From Rhexocercosporidium sp. MPI-PUGE-AT-0058 (lineage: Eukaryota > Ascomycota > Leotiomycetes > Helotiales): a stretch of DNA of 64,000 nt. The DNA lies in contig JAGTJL010000014.1 of NCBI GenBank assembly GCA_020746875.1, positions 1,488,001 through 1,552,000 of the forward strand. The letters run 5' to 3'. Under the pieces are notes generated by a model. It was not told where the DNA came from and searched no databases. It saw only the letters and a program-made list of their open reading frames with translations. Below are positions 27,061 to 39,086 of the stretch, in pieces. Within the stretch, counting starts at the first letter, position 1. Each line of letters begins with the position of its first letter. The translations under genes and the position numbers were made by a program.

Positions 27061-27594
27061 TCAACTTAACCAAATTACACAACATGAAATGACTTCACGA
27101 ACGTACAAACGAAAGCCCTCGCTTCGGCCAGGCCCTATCCACACGGCCTCAGCCCTCTCCCACGGCTTTTCCCACCAGCCCAAAAAGTACATTAGGGCAA
27201 AGGCAGACGGCGTCCACCGGGCCTTCAACTCTCGCCAAACGGGCCAAACCACATCGCCAAGAGGCATCAACCCCAACCTGGCCATCTCACCCGTCCTCCA
27301 GCGATCCATAATCCACACGCCAAGCGGCAGAGGTACTTGGCAAGCAAAGCCTATCGACCCTGCAGCAAATAGAATCGTCAAACTGTCAGCTGCTCCGAGA
27401 TAAGCATTCCGTCGCACAGAAAGCTCTATAAGTGAGCGATTGCCGACGAGAGGGACCACAGACGAGAGAAAAGAGTGTGTGAAAGTGAGACTGTGAGACT
27501 GTGAGACTGTGAGAGATATAGATAGACGAGTTGGCGATAACGAAGGTTTTGTTGCTATCGCTTCGAACAACGAATAACCACCAACGAACACCAA
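27061..27594 (-). other. Open frame of 177 codons upstream of AzgA, coding status unclear
   Basis: A minus-strand frame with several hydrophobic and tryptophan-rich stretches in its second half. It lies antisense to the probable 5' leader of the AzgA gene. The region 27090-27400 is C-rich on the plus strand, which alone lengthens frames on both strands; a 104-codon plus frame overlaps it. No domain is recognised. Part of its N-terminal half is encoded by the simple repeat at 27485-27513, which argues against a real protein. Confidence 0.15.
27485..27513 (+). repeat. 8-bp tandem repeat in the probable AzgA leader
   Basis: Between three and four copies of the unit GTGAGACT in direct succession. 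Confidence 0.9.
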
Positions 27595-27705
27595 CCTTCA
27601 ACTAACAACCAACGGCAAACGACCTTCCATCTTTGTTTGAACTGAGCTTTGCTTTGCTCAACCAGCTTTGCAATACCACCTTGCTAACTCACCAAGCTGT
27701 TCAAG

Positions 27706-29895
27706 ATGGTTGGCTTCACAAAGAAGATCAACGATGCTGTCGCAACAAGCTTCATCGGCAGACGCTTTCGTCTGATGGGCTCTGGCCACCCAAAAGCTCG
27801 TGAAGGCTCAAGATTCCTCACTGAGATTCGAGCTGGTCTGGCTACGTTCTTCGCCATGGCCTACATCATCTCCGTGAGTTTTCCCGAGATCTAATCTTGA
27901 GTTCGAGTTCAACTTCAATTTGAGAGTCAGACCGCAGTTTTGAGGCAAACCAAGCTAACAATCCCAATCAACAGGTCAATGCCAACATCATGACATCTAG
28001 CGGAGGAACATGTGGTGCATGCGAGATCTCCGAAGGTGGCAGCCCATTCGAATGTCCTGCCCAGCCGGAATATGCGCTCTGCTTGAACCGAATGACCCGT
28101 GACTTCGTCACTGGAACTGCTGCAATCGCCGCCCTCACCTCCTTCTGCATGGGTCTCTTCGCCAACATGCCAATTGCTCTTGCGCCTGGTATGGGCTTGA
28201 ACGCCTATTTTGCATTCACGGTTGTGGGACCTTATGGCTTCGGCCCGGTTAGCTATAAACTTGCTTTGACGGCTATCTTCATTGAAGGATTCGTCTTCGT
28301 GGGTCTTTCGCTGTTGGGTATGCGTCAATGGCTTGCGAGAGCTATTCCGGCTTCTATCAAGCTTGCTTCGAGTGTCGGTATTGGTCTCTTCTTGAGTAAG
28401 TCTGCCGCTTCCCCCCTAAATGATCTGTAGCTAATAGGAACAGCTATCATCGGCTTGACCTACTCCGCAGGAATCGGTGCCATCACAGGAGCTACATCTG
28501 TCCCTCTTGAACTTGCCGGATGCGCCATGTCCGACCGCGATCCAGAGACTGGATTCTGTCCTCCTGGCGTCGACAAGATGGCCTCTCACACCATGTGGGT
28601 GGGAATCTTTTGCGGTGGATTTCTCACAGCCGTACTTCTCATGTACAAAGTCAAAGGTGCGATCATCGCCGGTATCCTGCTCGTCTCAATCATCTCTTGG
28701 CCTCGATCAACAAGCGTCACTTACTTCCCATACACACCTCTCGGAGACGACAACTTCAACTTCTTCAAGAAAGTCGTTACCTTCCGCCCCATTCGCGAGA
28801 CTCTCGGTGTCAATGAGTGGAACCTCGGCGGTGCATCTGGCCAATTCGGTCTTGCACTTATCACGTTCCTCTATGTTGATATCTTGGATTGCACGGGTAC
28901 TTTGTATTCTATGGCTCATTTCGCTGGTGCGATTGATCCCGAGACCCAGGATTTCGAAGGTTCGGCTGTTGCGTACTTGGTTGATGGTAAGAAAACACTC
29001 ATTCGCTACCCCCTTATAACTCCCATCCAAACATCAGATGAACCCACCCCAAACCAAGAAAACAAGCTAACGCACCCGCCCCCTCAGCATTCGGCATCTC
29101 AATCGGTTCGCTCTTCGGTCTCTCCCCCGTAACAGCCTTCATCGAATCCGGCGCCGGAATCTCCGAAGGCGGCAAGACCGGTATCACAGCCATGGTGACC
29201 GGCATCTGCTTCTTCATCTCCATCTTCTTCGCACCAATTTTCGCATCCATCCCACCCTGGGCCACAGGCTGCACGCTTATTATAGTCGGCTCCATGATGG
29301 CCACGGCCGCCAAGGACATCAACTGGAAATACTTTGGCGACGCCCTCCCAGCCTTCCTAACTATCGCTATCATGCCCTTCACCTACTCGATCGCATATGG
29401 TCTCATTGCAGGTATCATCTCGTATATCGTGCTGAATACTATTGCGTGGGTTGTAGAGAAGGCGAGTGGTGGGCGGATCGTACCGGCCGATAAGGAGTTC
29501 AAGGAGCCTTGGACTTGGAGAATTAAGGGTGGTTTGCTGCCTGGTTGGATTGTTCGTGCTATGAAGGGGTATGTCTTCCCCCACCCATTTTCCTTCTAAT
29601 TTCCCCAGTCTCTTGAAATCCCCATATGCCCCTGTCTGTTTCTTGTACATGTTCATATATATATATATATATAAATCCATGCAAAGACTAACAAAGGCCC
29701 CACAACAGCAAAAAGGATTTCTGGCACGAAGACCACCCCACCCCAATCAGCAGCGCTAGCCCTCTCCCCTCCGACGCCGCATCCGCACACGCAGATGCAG
29801 ATACCAAGGACATCGGCGCTATCACCAACATGCACAACCCCGTTACGCCACCATTGGGTAGCGAGGGCGAGGAGAAGCGTGGGAAGTTGGCTTGA
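27706..29895 (+). CDS. AzgA-type purine (hypoxanthine/adenine/guanine) permease
   Basis: Five exons: 27706-27873, 27975-28395, 28444-28986, 29088-29568 and 29709-29895, giving 599 aa. Family marks include the N-terminal GLATFFAMAYIISVNANIM, the paired-cysteine loop GGTCGAC, the MPIALAPGMGLNAYFAF block that forms part of the substrate site, and GITAMVTGICFFISIFFAPIF later on. About a dozen membrane helices are visible, as expected for the NAT/NCS2-like fold. AzgA proteins import purine bases by proton symport at the plasma membrane. The C-terminal tail is hydrophilic and rich in Ala, Asp and Pro. Introns are short and regular. Confidence 0.93.
29655..29673. repeat. (TA)n microsatellite in AzgA intron 4
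   Basis: A TA run inside the last intron of the AzgA gene. Confidence 0.9.
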
Positions 29896-30890
29896 GTGGC
29901 TGGACTTACTGATTTCTGACTTTCGTTTCTTGCGGCTGCGTCTTGAGTGGTTTTGCTCTTTCTTTAGCGGCCTTTCTTATAATGAGACGTGCTTGGGGAT
30001 GAGTAGAATGAGAGCGATTCGGACTTGAGATGTGTAGGATATGAGCGGATATGATATCATACGAAGGTGCGTGGAGCGAGTCGAGTAAGTCGATTCGATT
30101 CGATTCGCTTCGATTGGATGCGAAAATCAGGTTGGTGGACTGCTAGCCAGCCAGTCAACCGAATAGATAAATACAGAGAACGAAGAACATGAAATCTCAA
30201 ATCTCCTTTTCTCAAAGAATTGACGGATGGGACTTTTCATACTACTTATACTACTTGAACGCACTGCATTTCTAATGAAAACCTCTTCTTTCTCCTGAGA
30301 TATTAAATATGAAAGTATATTGACTAACACACAGGTGGTTCATTTTATAACTTTATTGATGTTGTGTAGACTGTAGACTGTAGAGCAGTAGAAAGGTAGA
30401 CAGGAGATGGAAATGAAGTTCTTGCATTGCATATATATGTATATAGAGAAAGCAAGTAAAGGAAAGTATGGATGTCGCCGCAGCTGAATTGCGTATATAA
30501 TGATTCAAATGGGAAAAGAGAAAAGAGGGAGGGTGGGGTTCAATATCTGTGTTGTTGGTGGCATGTACTTGCAATACTCACGTTCCATCCCAAGTCCTAC
30601 GATGCTGCCTAGGTATACTTGTAATCGCTTCAAAATATGCTCTTCTCTTCTCTTCTTCTCTGCTATGCCATGCGAATTGATGCAATCCAGAAATCCCGCC
30701 GAAATGCAGATGCCAGTCCCTATGCATGCCAATGCCTATCCTAATGCTACCTACCCAATGCCGCATTCGTTACTCTACGCTGATGCCACAGAAATGTTTA
30801 ACATACCAGAAAGAATTCTGTCCCGCAATGCAGAAATCCGTACACCAAAATACAGGACAAAAACAAGACAAGACAGGGAAAACAAAACAA
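29896..30890. other. Convergent intergenic region
   Basis: The 3' flanks of AzgA (+) and the ligase-like gene (-). Contains short repeats such as CGATTCGATTCG near 30092 and a TATATATGTATATA stretch near 30431. No supported gene. Confidence 0.5.
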
Positions 30891-32634
30891 TCAAATCGTC
30901 CCCTGGAAATGCTTCCGCACCGGATCAAACCCCAACTCAATACCCCTATCCAATTTCGCAAAACTCTCCAAGATCCTCCAATCGAATATAGGGATATGTT
31001 CTGGATGTCCATTCTTAGTCTTCCAGCCTAGTTTTCTAACAGCTTTCTCGGCTTGTTTGCAGAAGTGTAGGGTCTGCTCTGGGCGTGTGATGTCGACTAG
31101 GATGAATTTCTTGACCCGGCGCCCGGATTTGGTGCGGCGGGGGACGGTGGGGTGAGAGAGCGAGGAGAGGCTGGTGATGTGGTGTGCGCCGTGGTAGGGG
31201 ATGAGTTTGGTGAGGAGGTAGGGGTTTGAATCGAGGCTGGGGGAAAGGATGAAGAGTGCCGAGGATAATTGGCAGCGTTTTTGGGTGAGGAGACATTTCC
31301 CATTGCTGAATACCACAGGGGAAGCTGTGGTGGATTTGTGCCGAGATCTAGAATGGGAGCATTGACTGTTTGAAGAATTTGGTATATTCTTGTCCTGGGA
31401 TCGAGTCTGGGACTGCTGGCTTTGACTTCCAGAGGGTATATTTGACGAAATCTGGCCGAGAGCACTTCGTTTAGGGCGGCCGTTTACTTGTGCCAGAGCT
31501 GCGTTAATGCATGATGCGGCTAGCAGTGAAGAAGGTGGCGGTGATACAAGCTTGTGAGTAGTCCGTGGAGCATTCGGCGCTGATGCCTCTGGGAGCGGAG
31601 AAGATGTCGCGGGAACTGGAGGCGCGGTGAGCTTGACTGGTGCTGAGAGTGTCGAGGACTGCGGGTCCCAGCCTATTCGGTATCTGGGTGCAGGTTTATT
31701 AACTACTTGTACTGGTTCTGGGTTAGGCAAAATTGGCGAAGACGTTGGTGGTGTCGGTAGCGGGTGGGCAAGACCCTTCAAACCAATTCCTTTCTTCACC
31801 CGGGTACCAGTTCTTCGCTCTGGCGTTGGTGGCTCTGGCGGGAACTGGAATGTAGCCAAAAGGGAATTCGGTAAATGTGTTACATTGCCAGGCAAGGGAA
31901 ATTTGTCCGGAAGTGTGACGGGGCCGTAGTTCTTGAGGATGATTCGTGTCAACCATTTGGCTTCCCGAGGTTGCAATTGCGTGTAGAGTGCTTCCAAGAT
32001 GTCTATCCGATCCGGTAATTTCTCGTTTGATTCCTTGAGAGACTTCACCGCTAACGAAGATCCGTCATTGAAAATGGCTATGCGGAGAAGTGATTGATCG
32101 ATCTCTTCAACCGATATTTTGCTAGCAGTGGCACTGGATGGAGTCTGAGATACATGTCAGTCGAAAGCGAAAGTGCTACACGTGAACCAAGAATGCTTCG
32201 AGCTGGGGCATAACTAGATTCAAGAGTCTGGCCTCGAATCGACTTTTCGAGGTAGTGTCACTCACAATATTCATTTCCTGCATGATCTGGCAAAGGCGTG
32301 AGCCAAGATCTCCATGATTGTGAGCATCATCTCTCCACCTCCTCAACTTCTCGTACATCGGAGTCGGCATTTTGAAAATCCTTGCAAGGATTTGTTCCAA
32401 GTATTTTTCCACGCCATATTCTCGATCGGTTTGCCTTTCTGGTTTTAAAATCATCAAGACAGCTTTGCTGTGTGTGTCTTGCGCGTTGATCCTCCAACGG
32501 TGTGTGACGAACCAGTATACAAGAGTTTCTTTGGTTTGAGCAACTCGGTCTTTCCGTAGAAGTGGTACTTCTCTGACACATATACTCTCGAGTTTGTCCA
32601 GTAAGTCACACACGTACACAAAAGGGAACGGCAT
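30891..32634 (-). CDS. DNA-ligase-IV-like protein lacking the catalytic core
   Basis: Two exons, 32634-32266 and 32144-30891, give 540 aa. The start MPFPFVYVCDLLDKLE and the segment ending REAKWLTRIILKNYGPV match the N-terminal helical DNA-binding region of fungal ATP-dependent DNA ligase IV-type proteins. In those proteins an adenylation domain (KxDGxR) and OB-fold follow. Here the chain passes within about 30 residues into a Pro/Ser-rich disordered stretch (about residues 230-400). It ends in a segment with CLLTQKRCQLSSALFILSPSL and a KKFILVDI..RPEQT block resembling the BRCT-like C-terminus of the family. No KxDG motif or other nucleotidyltransferase motif was found in any frame. The protein may be a non-catalytic repair factor or a decaying paralogue. 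The ends are confidently assigned; the function is inference. Confidence 0.75.
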
Positions 32635-33865
32635 GATTTCTGCGAATCATTGCAAGTTGAGTAGAGATAAGGATTCAAAAGGGTGAGGGAAGCGGTGGGT
32701 GATATATATCCAGAGTCGAATCTCGAAGCGCGATAGTGAATGAAAGTCGCCAAAAATAGGTTCAGGGTTCAGTTGTATGCAGTCGAAATGTCGTGAATCC
32801 GGCCTAGCGCTAGGGGCTGATGTCGCGAGTTGGAATAGGTACCAAGGCGGACAGAGTTTCAGTATTGGCTAAGGGATGCCTTAAAACTCAGCACTTCTCA
32901 TCATAATACATATGACTGTGGAGATATATGTAGAGCCTCGGCTTCCTTTGAATGTCGTTTGCGCGGTAATGCCCTTGTTTTCGAGGTACTAAAATTGCTG
33001 TGGGGCGACGCAGAGATTGCTGCAGTGTCCACGGTGTGATGAAAGAATAACCAGCTGGATATCTCGAGTCGATATGTCTGCCCCGATTCCGAAGCACAGT
33101 AACAATGGAGTAATGCAGTGTATAAGCAGTCGCTATGCAATGTCCACGTAGCCTGAAAGTGGCCGAGAGATCATTGACAGGCTGATTGATATTGGTTGGT
33201 CTAATGATGCCTCCTGGACAGAAAGCCGTGCCGAACAGATGCCCGGTGTGGAGAGATAATCGTGTGGATACTGAAGCCAGAATGAGGCTGTTGACAGCTG
33301 TGGTGTAGAGGATGTCGTGAGGGACGTGTTTGTTTATCATGCGGGTGCGAGGACGTGACGATATAAGATGCGAAGTGGCTGCGTGTTCCCGTGACCAGAA
33401 ACCAGGAGCTGTGTGGGGTGGCGCTGCCTTAGCGTGGCGCCAAACCATTTCCGGACGGCCAATCTAAAGCGGCCTCGTTTCCCCGGTTATCAAAGATCTG
33501 GGACCTTTCCCTTTCCATTCCCTCCTCCTGAATCAACCTCAACCTCCTCCACTCATTCGTGCTGTCTTGTCTTGTCCTGGCCCAGGAAATGGTCTGAATC
33601 CCCTCCTTTATACACACTCTAGTTCTTGCTTGCTTGCACATATAATGCCTATATGACTGTTACCTACGGACCAGCTTCTTGTTATTATTTGTTGATTTTT
33701 CTTGGCGGCTCGAATTGTTTTGTTGACTTTCAACAAAGCACCTGCACCCTTCGACGCAAACGACACCTTCTTTTCTGGCTGACCCTCGCACAACGGACCG
33801 CATCCGCCTCTCCCTCCATCCTCGAACACGGAGCTTTGCAGCTGTCCCCAAGCACGTTATGCAAC
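32635..33865. other. Divergent intergenic region
   Basis: Shared upstream region of the ligase-like (-) and DUF4048-type (+) genes. A 186-codon minus frame at 32888-33448 has no domain, no plausible partner exons and irregular composition, so it is not called as a gene. Confidence 0.5.
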
Positions 33866-35470
33866 ATGGCATCCAACCGCCGTCGATCATCAGTTAACCG
33901 CGCGTCGGTCGAGTCGATTCTGCATTCAGGGGAATCTACTCAACCGGCAGCTGCACCCAGTCCTCACGTCGGAACTTCCCCCAACAGAGCACAGTTCGCG
34001 ATGTCTCCCCCTCCTCGACCAGCCATGGGACATGCTCGAGCACTGTCTTACACCCCACGACGACCCAATCGATTGTCCTTGAGCTTCCCAGTTGCTCCGA
34101 ATATCGGTGGGAACGAATCTGTCAGGGCAACACCCACGTCGTCGAATATGCCGTCATTTCCTCCGACCCCCATAGAGCAGACCCCCATACCATCGCCAGA
34201 TGACCATAACACCTTCCTTGTTGCTCTCGCTGGACAGGAGAGAAAAGTGTTGGAGTTGAAGGAGGAACTTGCCAAAGCAGAAGGGGAATTGACCAATTTA
34301 AAGAGGCAATATGCTCGCCACGAAGCATCTAGGAAAAGGGCAGAAGTGCGGCACGTAGAGCCGTTGCAGACCGTTGCAGTGGACGGCTCCAGCAACGATG
34401 ATCCATCAATAATGTCACGACAAAGTGCAGATATGGACAGGCGAAGAGCACTGCTCAATAGTCTCAATATTCCCAAGGAGACGCGAAGGAAATTCTCAGG
34501 TGCCCATACTCGAACTCTGTCGCTACTTTCTCCCGAACGGACCAACTTCCATCAGCCTCAGCCCTTTCCGCCAGTCATGGAGTCATCGACCGAGCACCAG
34601 GGACTGCCAAAGAGCCTCACAATGCCAGATACCAGCCAAGGGCTCAGAAAAATCTCCTCTAGCCGTGCGAATGCAAGACACTCATATCAAATCGGTGTAC
34701 CTCTAGGTGCGAAACAGCTTGCCGAGGATCTAAAATCAGGAATGTGGACCTTTCTCGAGGATTTGCGCCAAGCCACGGTTGGAGACGAGGCGGTGAATGG
34801 AACCACGAGCAGATCAACTCTGGAGCCTTCTCCCGGAGGACCAGTGAGGAAAAACAGCAAAAGCAGTCTGACGAACGATCGCAAGCGGGGACAATCACCT
34901 CGTTCTATGTCCCCTCGCACTTGGGAAACCTTGACTGGAAGCAGCCCCCTTATCGACTTGGGAGATGAGGAACCAGTCCGCCCCAGAGCAAGATCACCAT
35001 CTGGGATCAAGAAATCTCGCCCGCTTTCTCTAGCGGCGCCCCCTTTGGACGACTTGGATGATGATTGGGCTGCATGGGATTCTCCAATTCCGAAGTCACC
35101 TCGTTGGAGTGGAAGTACAACAGTTTCCAATCCAGCAACGCCTTCCAATGGGAACGATGATGAGAACGTCAAGTATGATAGAACCACCGCCTTACCACCA
35201 TTTATCAGAGTTAACAGTACTAGAATCATTGGTCAGCCCACAGATGAGCTCAACACTCCAACAAAACGCACAGATATCCAGTGGCCGGCGTTAGAAAATC
35301 TTAATCTGAGCCCCGGTGCTCTGAAGGGTAATTTACAACGCACCATGTCGACCATCATGAAGGAATGGGAGAAGACCACCAACACGCTCATGGAGGATCA
35401 ATCAGATCAAGCCCCAAGCAGCTCAAAAGCTGAGTCCAGCACCGAAGAGGTTGCTATGATGTCAAGATGA
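33866..35470 (+). CDS. DUF4048-type coiled-coil protein
   Basis: A single exon of 534 codons plus stop. The Met at 33866 is chosen because what follows (basic, Ser/Arg-rich NRRRSSVNRASVESILHSG) looks like a conserved N-terminus, while the open frame upstream looks like leader. Residues 115-150 form a coiled coil (QERKVLELKEELAKAEGELTNLKRQ). The rest is largely disordered and Ser/Pro-rich. A short ordered block falls near residues 275-310 (GAKQLAEDLKSGMWTFLEDLRQAT), an acidic-aromatic DDLDDDWAAWD lies near residue 395, and an amphipathic helix near the C-terminus (about 490-515). I associate this pattern with fungal DUF4048 proteins, whose function is not settled. There is no membrane segment or signal peptide. 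Confidence 0.7.
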   Translation: MASNRRRSSVNRASVESILHSGESTQPAAAPSPHVGTSPNRAQFAMSPPPRPAMGHARALSYTPRRPNRLSLSFPVAPNIGGNESVRATPTSSNMPSFPPTPIEQTPIPSPDDHNTFLVALAGQERKVLELKEELAKAEGELTNLKRQYARHEASRKRAEVRHVEPLQTVAVDGSSNDDPSIMSRQSADMDRRRALLNSLNIPKETRRKFSGAHTRTLSLLSPERTNFHQPQPFPPVMESSTEHQGLPKSLTMPDTSQGLRKISSSRANARHSYQIGVPLGAKQLAEDLKSGMWTFLEDLRQATVGDEAVNGTTSRSTLEPSPGGPVRKNSKSSLTNDRKRGQSPRSMSPRTWETLTGSSPLIDLGDEEPVRPRARSPSGIKKSRPLSLAAPPLDDLDDDWAAWDSPIPKSPRWSGSTTVSNPATPSNGNDDENVKYDRTTALPPFIRVNSTRIIGQPTDELNTPTKRTDIQWPALENLNLSPGALKGNLQRTMSTIMKEWEKTTNTLMEDQSDQAPSSSKAESSTEEVAMMSR

Positions 35471-35750
35471 AGAACTTTAATGAGCTGTTGGGATTTGATT
35501 GGCGTGGTTGGGATAATGATGATTGTCTTCCTCACGATGGACGATCTTAATGAAAACACGAAAACTGGATATATATATCTGTATATAAGGGCGCTGAATA
35601 TTGGACATTAATGATCTTGGATAACCTATTTCCTGTCTTCTGCAAGTTCATCCATGAGTGAGCTATTTTCCTGCCCAGTGGCATTCGTTCCCTTCCGTCT
35701 GTTTTCTGTTGCTTGCTTTCCCAGACTCCAGTTAGTCTATCAAGTCCACC

Positions 35751-37070
35751 TTACAGGCGCGCCAGAGGCCCGTCAACCCTCGCGATACCGATCGAAGCTT
35801 TGGAAATCTCCGAGACAGAATTACAACCCGTTAGCATCATGCACCGTCGAAACTCGTCATACAGGATCTCAATAGCTTTCTCCACGCCCTTTTGGCCATC
35901 ATACTGAAAGGAATCAGAATCATCCGTTGCAAAAGTCTCAAGGTGGCAAACGTACCGCTAGACCCCAAATCGCAGGTCTCCCAATCCAGCAGCATTCTGC
36001 ACCAAGTGCAATCGCCTTGAAGATATCTGCTCCACTTCTAAAGCCTCCATCAACATGGACTCTGATCTCTCCCGCCGCAGCCTCGACACACTCAGCCAGC
36101 ACATCAATAGTCGCCGGACTTCCATCCAGCTGTCTCCCTCCATGGTTGCTAACAATAACACCTTCACACCCATACTCCCTCGCCAACAACACATCCTCCG
36201 CCGTCAAGACCCCCTTAACCCAAATCTGCATCTTCGTCCTCTCTCTTAGCCACGGGATCTCCTCCGCCCAAGAATGGCTATCTGAATTTAACTTCAAAAA
36301 GCCAGAATCATGCGTTTGTGCCTGCAACTGCTCCGTTGTCCTCTCCAACATCGGGAACTCCAAGCCAGCAGGCGTCCGGAAATCATTCCGCCACTCATTA
36401 TACCTCACTCCCAACACAGGCGAATCAGCCGTCAAAAAAATAGCTACACATCCCGCCTTCTCCGCTCTCTTGATAATACGTTCTTGCAATCCACGGTCTT
36501 TCATAGTATACAGCTGCATCACATACGCCATGGGTCCTGTCTCCATCCCGGCATGCACGATATCCTCGACAGTGTAGTTTGCGAAACTGGATACGCCCAT
36601 GTGAATGTTCTTCAGTGCGCAGGCGCGGGCAGTGGCTAGTTCGCCTTCTGGGTGCGCCATACCTTGCAAGCCGGCTGGGGAGATGCAGAGCGGGAAGGAG
36701 ATGGATTTACCGAAGACGGTAGTTTGTGTGCTGGCTTTGGAGACGTTCTTCAGAACCCGGGGACGCATGCGGTATTTGGCGAAGGCGGTGCTGTTTTCAT
36801 TGAGGGTTTGTTGGGCTGTTGAGCCGGAGTTGAAGAAATCTGGAGGATGTGAGCTGGTTCTCGAGTAGGTAGATCATTTAGGATTTGGGATGAGATGAAG
36901 CGAGGTGTGATAAAATGAGAGGGCAATGTTGATTTTGGAAATGAGAAGAGGAGAGCAAATGACGAACCTCGGGCTGAAGTCGGCAATTTCTTCGAAGCTG
37001 CGGCTTGGATATCGTCAATGCTGAGAATGACCTCCTGGCTCATACTCGCGATGACTGATTTCTCTCCCAT
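35751..37070 (-). CDS. FMN-dependent 2-hydroxyacid oxidase/dehydrogenase
   Basis: Three exons: 37070-36968, 36839-35956 and 35903-35751, giving 379 aa. The small last exon restores the C-terminal helices (LTGCNSVSEISKA). The TIM-barrel has the usual marks: RPRVLKNVS near residue 65, FPLCISPAGLQGMAHPEGE around the FMN, and the catalytic His in SNHGGRQLDGSP, then HVDGGFRSGADIFKAIALGA for phosphate binding. There is no cytochrome b5 domain, so it resembles glycolate or lactate oxidases rather than flavocytochrome b2. The first donor is GTTCGT, weaker than usual. Probable role: oxidation of a 2-hydroxyacid to the 2-oxoacid. The last three residues (ARL) could be a peroxisomal PTS1-like signal. 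Confidence 0.9.
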
Positions 37071-39086
37071 TGTATCGGCGTTGAAAGTTCCGACTATTGT
37101 CCTTTCCTAAGATATCCTTCTCTGATCAGGTAGCTTGCCGTGTGGGTGAAGCCGGATGAGATTCCAAAGTTGGTCTAGACGGGAATTCAGGTTGAATGGA
37201 CTTGAAAGACAGAAGGAAGTTCAGATTCTACTCATGGGCCTTCACGTATATCATGGAAAGATGTAGTGGGCTAAGAAGTGAGAAAGTGACTACGAATCAA
37301 TTTCATCCAGAGCTGTTGCTGACCGAGGGGTCGTGGCAGTGATGAGTCTGATTCTGAAGGTGGGGGTTAGTAAGTCACATGTTTGCGCCCTTCAACCCTA
37401 GTTTCTCGCAATGTATGCAAGTTAACGACTGTGCACTACATGCATGCTACGCCTTGTGTACCGCAATGTCACAGTATTTGCATGTCATGGAATGAGAGAT
37501 TGGTGGTGAGGGAGAAGAGGTGAGTCTGAAAGGATTTCGGTTTGGTCTGATGCGGCTGTTGAGACGACGATATTGTTTTGTCCTGTCTCACTGGAAGAGC
37601 TGCTAGTACATATGCCTGTATAAAACAAGAACCAAGTCTCGTGGAAGATGGAAAGGGGGGAGTTTTCTTTTGTAAAAGATATTTGTTAACAATTCCTGCC
37701 TAGGTAGGTGGGTCTCATGATTCATTCTTGAGAATGAAATGTCTCATGTTTAGGATGGTAAGCGAAAAGTGAATTATTTGCGACGTGCAACAAAAGGAAT
37801 TACACGAGATAGAATAGGGGTTGCGGAGAAGACCTTCCCCTGTATCTGAAGGTAAGAAAGCTCCCTGTCTCGGCGGAATCGAGTCGATTGTTTGTCTATC
37901 ATGACTTGCAGTCCGAATTAATGTTAGGGTGGGGGCAGGTCGAAGACCCAAGTGCGGAACGAGAAAGGGGTCCGATATTGAATCTGTGGTTGTACGGGGC
38001 ATTATTTGGAGAAATTTCCTAGACTATCGGGTAGGAATTAGGTCAAGTCAATGCTACACATCATTGAGCTAGATTTTTCAATTCCTAGCAACAGAATTCT
38101 TAATTACTTGTTGTGAAGCAATAATTCTGCTTTCCATCCTGTTCTCCTTTGATTTCATTTCAGTAACTCCAACCGCCCTTGGACTTTTCCTCCCGACTCA
38201 CAATTCGGCAAACAAGATTCAATCCTCCATCTCTACCTAGCATCTTTCATTTAACGCCCTAAAGAAGCTTTCCTCATGAGTCGCGATCTTGAAATCAGTG
38301 GCTCATAGCTATCTTATTTCATCCGACAACTGACTAGTTCAAAATCTTGCAATGCATCTCAATTTTCTTTTTGATAGGAGACAAAAAGGGGGATCTTCAG
38401 CCCTGTAGAAAGGATATTTTTAGGCATCGTGGACTGTTATGTTCCCAAACTAGTTTAGCGAGGGTAAGCGAGCCAAGGAAGCTAACAACAACCTTGGATG
38501 CTCTCACCCAATAGTCTGCTCTGCTGACGAGCTGTCAGAACGGCCCCGTGTGCCAGGCAAGTGCCAGGAGAGGATCATTGTTCGTTTCACGAGTCGAATT
38601 TTTTGTCTTATTAGAGTTCGCTCGAAGGATTACATGGCGCTCGATAGTTCGGCTGAGGAGCAGAAGATCGTCATGTTAGGACCCCTTCAATTCAAAGCAT
38701 GCCTTGCTAAAGAAACATAGTACTCCGTAGTTGCCTTAGTGGCTTCCGCGCCCTAGGGACGGCTTAGCTCCTCACACGACTTAACTAAATTAACTTAGCT
38801 ATGATTGATCGGGTTTAATGTACAAGCGATTACCAGCTGCTAAGTTGAGGTTATCTCACTGATGGTTGCCATGAGCAAACGCATGTCACTGAAGGTGATT
38901 TGCTGGCTCATGTTGGTACACAATGACTATACTGTTTTCCACAAAGTTTCGCACAGAGAATACGTTGCAAGTTTCCATCCTTCAATAAGTTTGGGATTGT
39001 CTTTCGCAATAGTATCCATATTGAGTTAATACACCACTCCAAGTACACCCCTAAGAACATGGCATCCGTTGGTGGACAGAGCCCTA
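37071..39086. other. Intergenic, about 2 kb
   Basis: Between two minus-strand genes. No open frame with coding character. Regular but weak AT-richness around 38040-38420. Nothing recognised. Confidence 0.5.

Larger units (their letters stand above)
24037..27705. other. Gene-poor region of about 3.7 kb
   Basis: Divergent spacer between the GH16 (-) and AzgA (+) genes. It contains a TA microsatellite, an 8-bp tandem repeat and one unusual open frame, listed separately. No complete gene, RNA gene or transposon was recognised. Confidence 0.5.

Noticed and set aside
32888..33448. A 186-codon minus-strand open frame in the divergent spacer
   Set aside because: No domain, no signal, no partner exons and odd composition. 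Length alone is not enough in a spacer of this size.
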